From the NCBI GenBank assembly GCA_019752375.1, contig JAIEMG010000008.1, positions 47,777-111,776 of the forward strand: a DNA stretch of 64,000 nt, given 5' to 3'. Position 1 is the stretch's first letter, and each line of letters begins with the position of its first letter. A program made the translations under genes and the position numbers. Below, piece after piece: positions 61,516-64,000 of this stretch. The notes beneath the pieces were generated by a model. It saw only the letters and a program-made list of their open reading frames with translations. It searched no databases and was not told the DNA's origin. Source of the DNA: Gemmataceae bacterium (GTDB taxonomy: Bacteria; Planctomycetota; Planctomycetia; Gemmatales; Gemmataceae).

Positions 61516-62091
61516 TCAGCGATGTTTTTCATTGAGCAGCGATTCAATGTCTTCCACCACCCAGGCGGCCTTCATGAACCCGAGGTGATAAATCTCGCGA
61601 ACCTGGCCCTTGCGGTCCACCAGATAGATGCGCGATGGATGGTCGAGTTGCCCGTTCGCCGCCGGCTTGGCCCACATGTCCCAGGCGGCCAGCACCTTGT
61701 TCACGTCCTCGGCCGATCCGGTCAGGGCGCTCCAGCTTGCGGGATCGGCGTCGTAGAGCTTCAGGTAGCGTCGCAGAGCGTCTGGACTATCGCGGGTGGG
61801 GTCGAGCGTGATCGATAGCAATTGCACGCTGCTGTCCTTCAGGCGGCCTCGCGATTTCAACTCCGCTTGCACCTGGGCCATGCGAGCCGTGGTTGCCGGG
61901 CAAGTGCCGTTGCATGTGGTGAAAACGAAGCTGACCAGCGCCACCTTGCCCTTGAGATCGGCAAGACGCAGCGACTTCTCGTCCTGAGTCGTTAGCGCGA
62001 AGTCCGGCGCTTTCTGGATCACCGCCAGACGGGATGGTTTTGTCTCGGCGTCGGCAAGCAACGTGAGGCTCAGAAGTGCCAGTGAGAACAT
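61516..62091 (-). CDS. SCO1/SenC-type copper chaperone
   Basis: A 191-residue thioredoxin-fold protein. An N-terminal signal is followed by the copper-binding motif Thr-Thr-Cys-Asn-Gly-Thr-Cys-Pro (Cys-x3-Cys) and the third ligand His in Asp-His-Pro-Ser-Arg. Such proteins deliver copper to cytochrome oxidase or other cuproenzymes in the periplasm. It is the last gene of an operon with a zinc-ribbon membrane protein and a selenium-binding-like protein. This fits copper loading of methanethiol oxidase, which is known to neighbour SCO genes in other bacteria. GGAG precedes the ATG at 62091. Confidence 0.9.
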   Translation of the reverse strand: MFSLALLSLTLLADAETKPSRLAVIQKAPDFALTTQDEKSLRLADLKGKVALVSFVFTTCNGTCPATTARMAQVQAELKSRGRLKDSSVQLLSITLDPTRDSPDALRRYLKLYDADPASWSALTGSAEDVNKVLAAWDMWAKPAANGQLDHPSRIYLVDRKGQVREIYHLGFMKAAWVVEDIESLLNEKHR

Positions 62092-62103
62092 GTTCGCTCT
62101 CCA

Positions 62104-62562
62104 TCAGCCGAGCAGTCGGCCGTAGCCGGTACACTTGTAACACTTGCCATTGCCATTGCAACCGACACATCGTCCGCTGGAAGCATGCTCTTGAAGTCCG
62201 ATCATCTGCTGCCAGCCCTTGGCTGCCCAGGCCCAGAAGCCGAAAAGCAGGAATGTGGCGATGGCGTGCCAGTTCCACCGTTCGTAGTCTCTGGCGCCCG
62301 CCCCCTTGCATGCGGAACACACGCCCGAGCCACGGCAATTGGGACACAGCGGAAGCTTCTCGAAGTCATCGCCGGTCGGCACACCCTGCGAGGGGTTCCA
62401 ACCAGCGCCCGGCCCCACGTAGTTCGCTGAACTCAGCGAAACCGCCGGATGGCTGGGAATGTCGAGCTTCGGGCCACATGCCGGACAGGGCACCTGCTGG
62501 CCCGCGCGGCTGTCGTGGACGTCGAAGCCTTCGCCACAGGAGCAACGGACGATGGTCGCCAT
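62104..62562 (-). CDS. Zinc-ribbon membrane protein with DnaJ-like Cys repeats
   Basis: A 152-residue protein. Its N-terminal zinc ribbon has Cys-Ser-Cys-Gly and Cys-Pro-Ala-Cys-Gly. A middle CxxCxGxG pair, Cys-Pro-Asn-Cys-Arg-Gly-Ser-Gly and Cys-Ser-Ala-Cys-Lys-Gly-Ala-Gly, resembles the DnaJ zinc centre. One hydrophobic helix follows (about 98-115), and a second Cys-x-x-Cys-Asn-Gly-Asn-Gly/Cys-Tyr-Lys-Cys centre ends the protein. It lies 20 bases after the upstream gene and 12 bases before the SCO gene, so all three are one operon. The role is unknown. Confidence 0.75.
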   Translation of the reverse strand: MATIVRCSCGEGFDVHDSRAGQQVPCPACGPKLDIPSHPAVSLSSANYVGPGAGWNPSQGVPTGDDFEKLPLCPNCRGSGVCSACKGAGARDYERWNWHAIATFLLFGFWAWAAKGWQQMIGLQEHASSGRCVGCNGNGKCYKCTGYGRLLG

Positions 62563-62582
62563 TCAGTTCTCTGCGCGAGACT

Positions 62583-63785
62583 CTAATGAAGCAACATGTC
62601 GTGCCCGCGGGCCGGCCCCGTCGGCAGCTTGGTGAGGTCGACATTGAAGAACGGATCGACCTTCATGCCGTCCGGTCCGATGTGAGCCAGCCGCACCCAG
62701 AAGGTGTTGGCCCGGTCGAGCGTGCTGAGGAGCGAATTCGTGATGTACATGCGCTTGCCGTCGCCGGTCACGTGCATCATGTTCGGATGAACACCCGGAG
62801 CGATCGTGCTGGCCAGCTTGGGCTTCTTGAGATCGCTGACGTCCCACTGCTGAATTTCGTTCGAGCCAAAGCAGCTCACGTAGAGGAAGCGATCGTCCGG
62901 CGATTGACGCAGGTCGGCGGGCAGCTTGCCGGTATCGCACAGCTTGCGTGTCGTGTACTTGTCGCCTTCGCCTTCCCATACCCAGATCGACGCATCCAGC
63001 GCGCAGTTCGTGTAGCCGTGGTTGGCGTCCTTCCTTAGCGACCAGCGACACTCCAGCGGTGCGGCGCCAGTCGTCAGCGTTTGCAGCGGCTTGTAATTGC
63101 GGAAGTCCCAGACGACCAGCTTGTTGCCGAAGTTCTTCAGGTCCATCTGGGCGAACGGCTTCTTGTAGTTGTTCTGCGGCGTAAAGCTCGACGTCACCAT
63201 ACGGTTGAGGTCTGGCTGGATCGCCACGTCGTAGCCGTAGGGGGCGTCCTTGGGCAATTCGATCTTGCGCACCACCTCGCCCTTCAGGTTGAACTCCGCC
63301 AGGCCGGCAGGCAGGCCGCCGTCCTTGCCGCTTAGGAACGAAATCAGCATGCGACCAGGCAGCGCATAGGGCGAGTGCGGGCCCGTGAGGCCGGCTTTCT
63401 CGACGACGTTTTCAAGTGTCTTGTCCAGCTTCGGCTTCGCCGGGTCGGTCTTCACATCAATAATGAAGATCCGATTGGAAAAGAGGCTGCAACCCCAGAT
63501 CTGCGAGCGGTCGTCCGTGTAGCCGAAGTGGTGCGTCTCGTTGCCGGAACTGCCGAGATCGAGCTGATAGGTGACCTTGCCGTACTTGTCGCTATCCGGA
63601 TCGACGTCGATGACGATGAACTGATCGTTGTTTTTCCCAGCGGCATCGACGCAGAAGACGTACAAGTACTTCTCGGGCCGATCCAGGCGCTTGACGAACG
63701 GCGACAGGCAAGTTTCGGCTTCCACCGCACTGACCAACAGCAGAGCGGCCAGGACAAGCAGGCCAAGGCGTCGCATCCGATTCAT
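62583..63785 (-). CDS. Selenium-binding-protein family (methanethiol-oxidase-like)
   Basis: A 400-residue protein of the SBP56/SELENBP1 family with a signal peptide (about 1-23). Landmarks are Glu-Lys-Tyr-Leu-Tyr-Val (about 38-43), His-His-Phe-Gly-Tyr near 85 and the late Ser-Cys-Phe-Gly-Ser-Asn. Bacterial periplasmic members (MtoX) are copper-dependent methanethiol oxidases that make formaldehyde, H2S and H2O2. Other members have unknown roles. Linkage to a SCO copper chaperone supports a cuproenzyme. A GGAGGTG site precedes the ATG at 63785. The formaldehyde it would release could feed the H4MPT pathway whose genes begin this window (inference). Confidence 0.8.
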   Translation of the reverse strand: MNRMRRLGLLVLAALLLVSAVEAETCLSPFVKRLDRPEKYLYVFCVDAAGKNNDQFIVIDVDPDSDKYGKVTYQLDLGSSGNETHHFGYTDDRSQIWGCSLFSNRIFIIDVKTDPAKPKLDKTLENVVEKAGLTGPHSPYALPGRMLISFLSGKDGGLPAGLAEFNLKGEVVRKIELPKDAPYGYDVAIQPDLNRMVTSSFTPQNNYKKPFAQMDLKNFGNKLVVWDFRNYKPLQTLTTGAAPLECRWSLRKDANHGYTNCALDASIWVWEGEGDKYTTRKLCDTGKLPADLRQSPDDRFLYVSCFGSNEIQQWDVSDLKKPKLASTIAPGVHPNMMHVTGDGKRMYITNSLLSTLDRANTFWVRLAHIGPDGMKVDPFFNVDLTKLPTGPARGHDMLLH

Positions 63786-63869
63786 GGGGCACCTCCGGGA
63801 AAGAGAGCGCAGGCGATCCTTTCCCCAGAGCTTACCAGATTGTCGGGCAAGTGTTTAGCCGCGAGCGGC

Positions 63870-64000
63870 GGGGGGCGGGGGGGCAGACAGACCCCCCCCC
63901 CCCCCCCGGTAAAGGGACCGGGGACCGGGAAACAAATTGGTGAAAGCCAAAATTACAACCCGGGGGGGGGGGGGGGGGGGGACCCGGGCCAAATAAATAT
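63870..64000. other. Homopolymer-rich contig end, probably poor sequence
   Basis: The last ~130 bases contain runs of 15 or more C and 20 or more G, separated by short fragments, with no coding sense. It looks like low-quality read ends at a contig boundary rather than real sequence, so nothing is annotated here. Confidence 0.7.

Overview
The window looks like chromosomal DNA of a GC-rich planctomycete, most likely of the Gemmataceae/Gemmatales. The inference rests on lineage-typical content: two DUF1501 Tat-exported proteins, a DUF1559 pseudopilin-like protein with its small lipoprotein, tetrahydromethanopterin (H4MPT)-linked C1 genes, a caspase-like/S41 protease fusion, HEAT plus beta-propeller proteins, an exported two-VWA protein, and many long palindromes in the gaps. 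No rRNA, tRNA, CRISPR array, phage or transposase gene was recognised. The last ~130 bases are homopolymer-rich and look like a poor contig end.

Layout. 1-3.5 kb: H4MPT-related C1 genes (an amino-acid-kinase fragment facing a minus-strand operon of mch, an ATP-grasp ligase and a CitG-like protein). 3.8-15 kb: single housekeeping or metabolic genes (Ca2+/H+ exchanger, BCS1-like AAA ATPase, two DUF1501 proteins, anthranilate synthase component I, thiolase, secreted CocE-type hydrolase). 15.2-29.9 kb: the most distinctive region, an apparently undescribed biosynthetic locus. A plus-strand set carries three Rieske oxygenase paralogs, an exported SnoaL-like protein, an alpha/beta-hydrolase-like protein, two B12-type radical SAM enzymes, a double-GNAT protein, an unknown protein and a GH3-family acyl-acid ligase. 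It is flanked by a methyltransferase/CPBP protease pair on one side and by a lipid desaturase/PAP2 pair on the other. Many junctions overlap by 1-20 bases, so much of the set should be translationally coupled.

30-44 kb: DUF1559 pair, orphan Memo-like protein, alpha/beta hydrolase, parvulin-type foldase, tandem HEAT/propeller paralogs, a small protein with a membrane protein, and a LolCDE-like ABC exporter. 44-46.8 kb: a minus-strand run of zinc ribbon, thioesterase and prenyltransferase-like repeat protein, ending in a two-gene unit with a HEPN-type R-x4-H protein. 47-49.1 kb: two exported proteins built from four and five copies of a ~65-residue repeat I cannot assign to a family. 49-60.6 kb: GT39 glycosyltransferase, metallophosphoesterase, YidC, two-VWA protein, MnmE (with a palindromic element read in frame inside it) and an exported pseudo-caspase/PDZ/S41 protease. 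60.7-63.8 kb: Uma2-type protein with a repeated tail, and a three-gene operon of a selenium-binding/methanethiol-oxidase-like protein, a zinc-ribbon membrane protein and a SCO-type copper chaperone.

Long inverted repeats sit in many gaps. Three sequence families recur inside the window: 6881 with 23241; 17941 with 35209; and 49299 with 51896 and 54494. They behave like dispersed REP/MITE-like elements. One supplies the stop codon of a radical SAM gene, and an unrelated one lies inside the mnmE reading frame.
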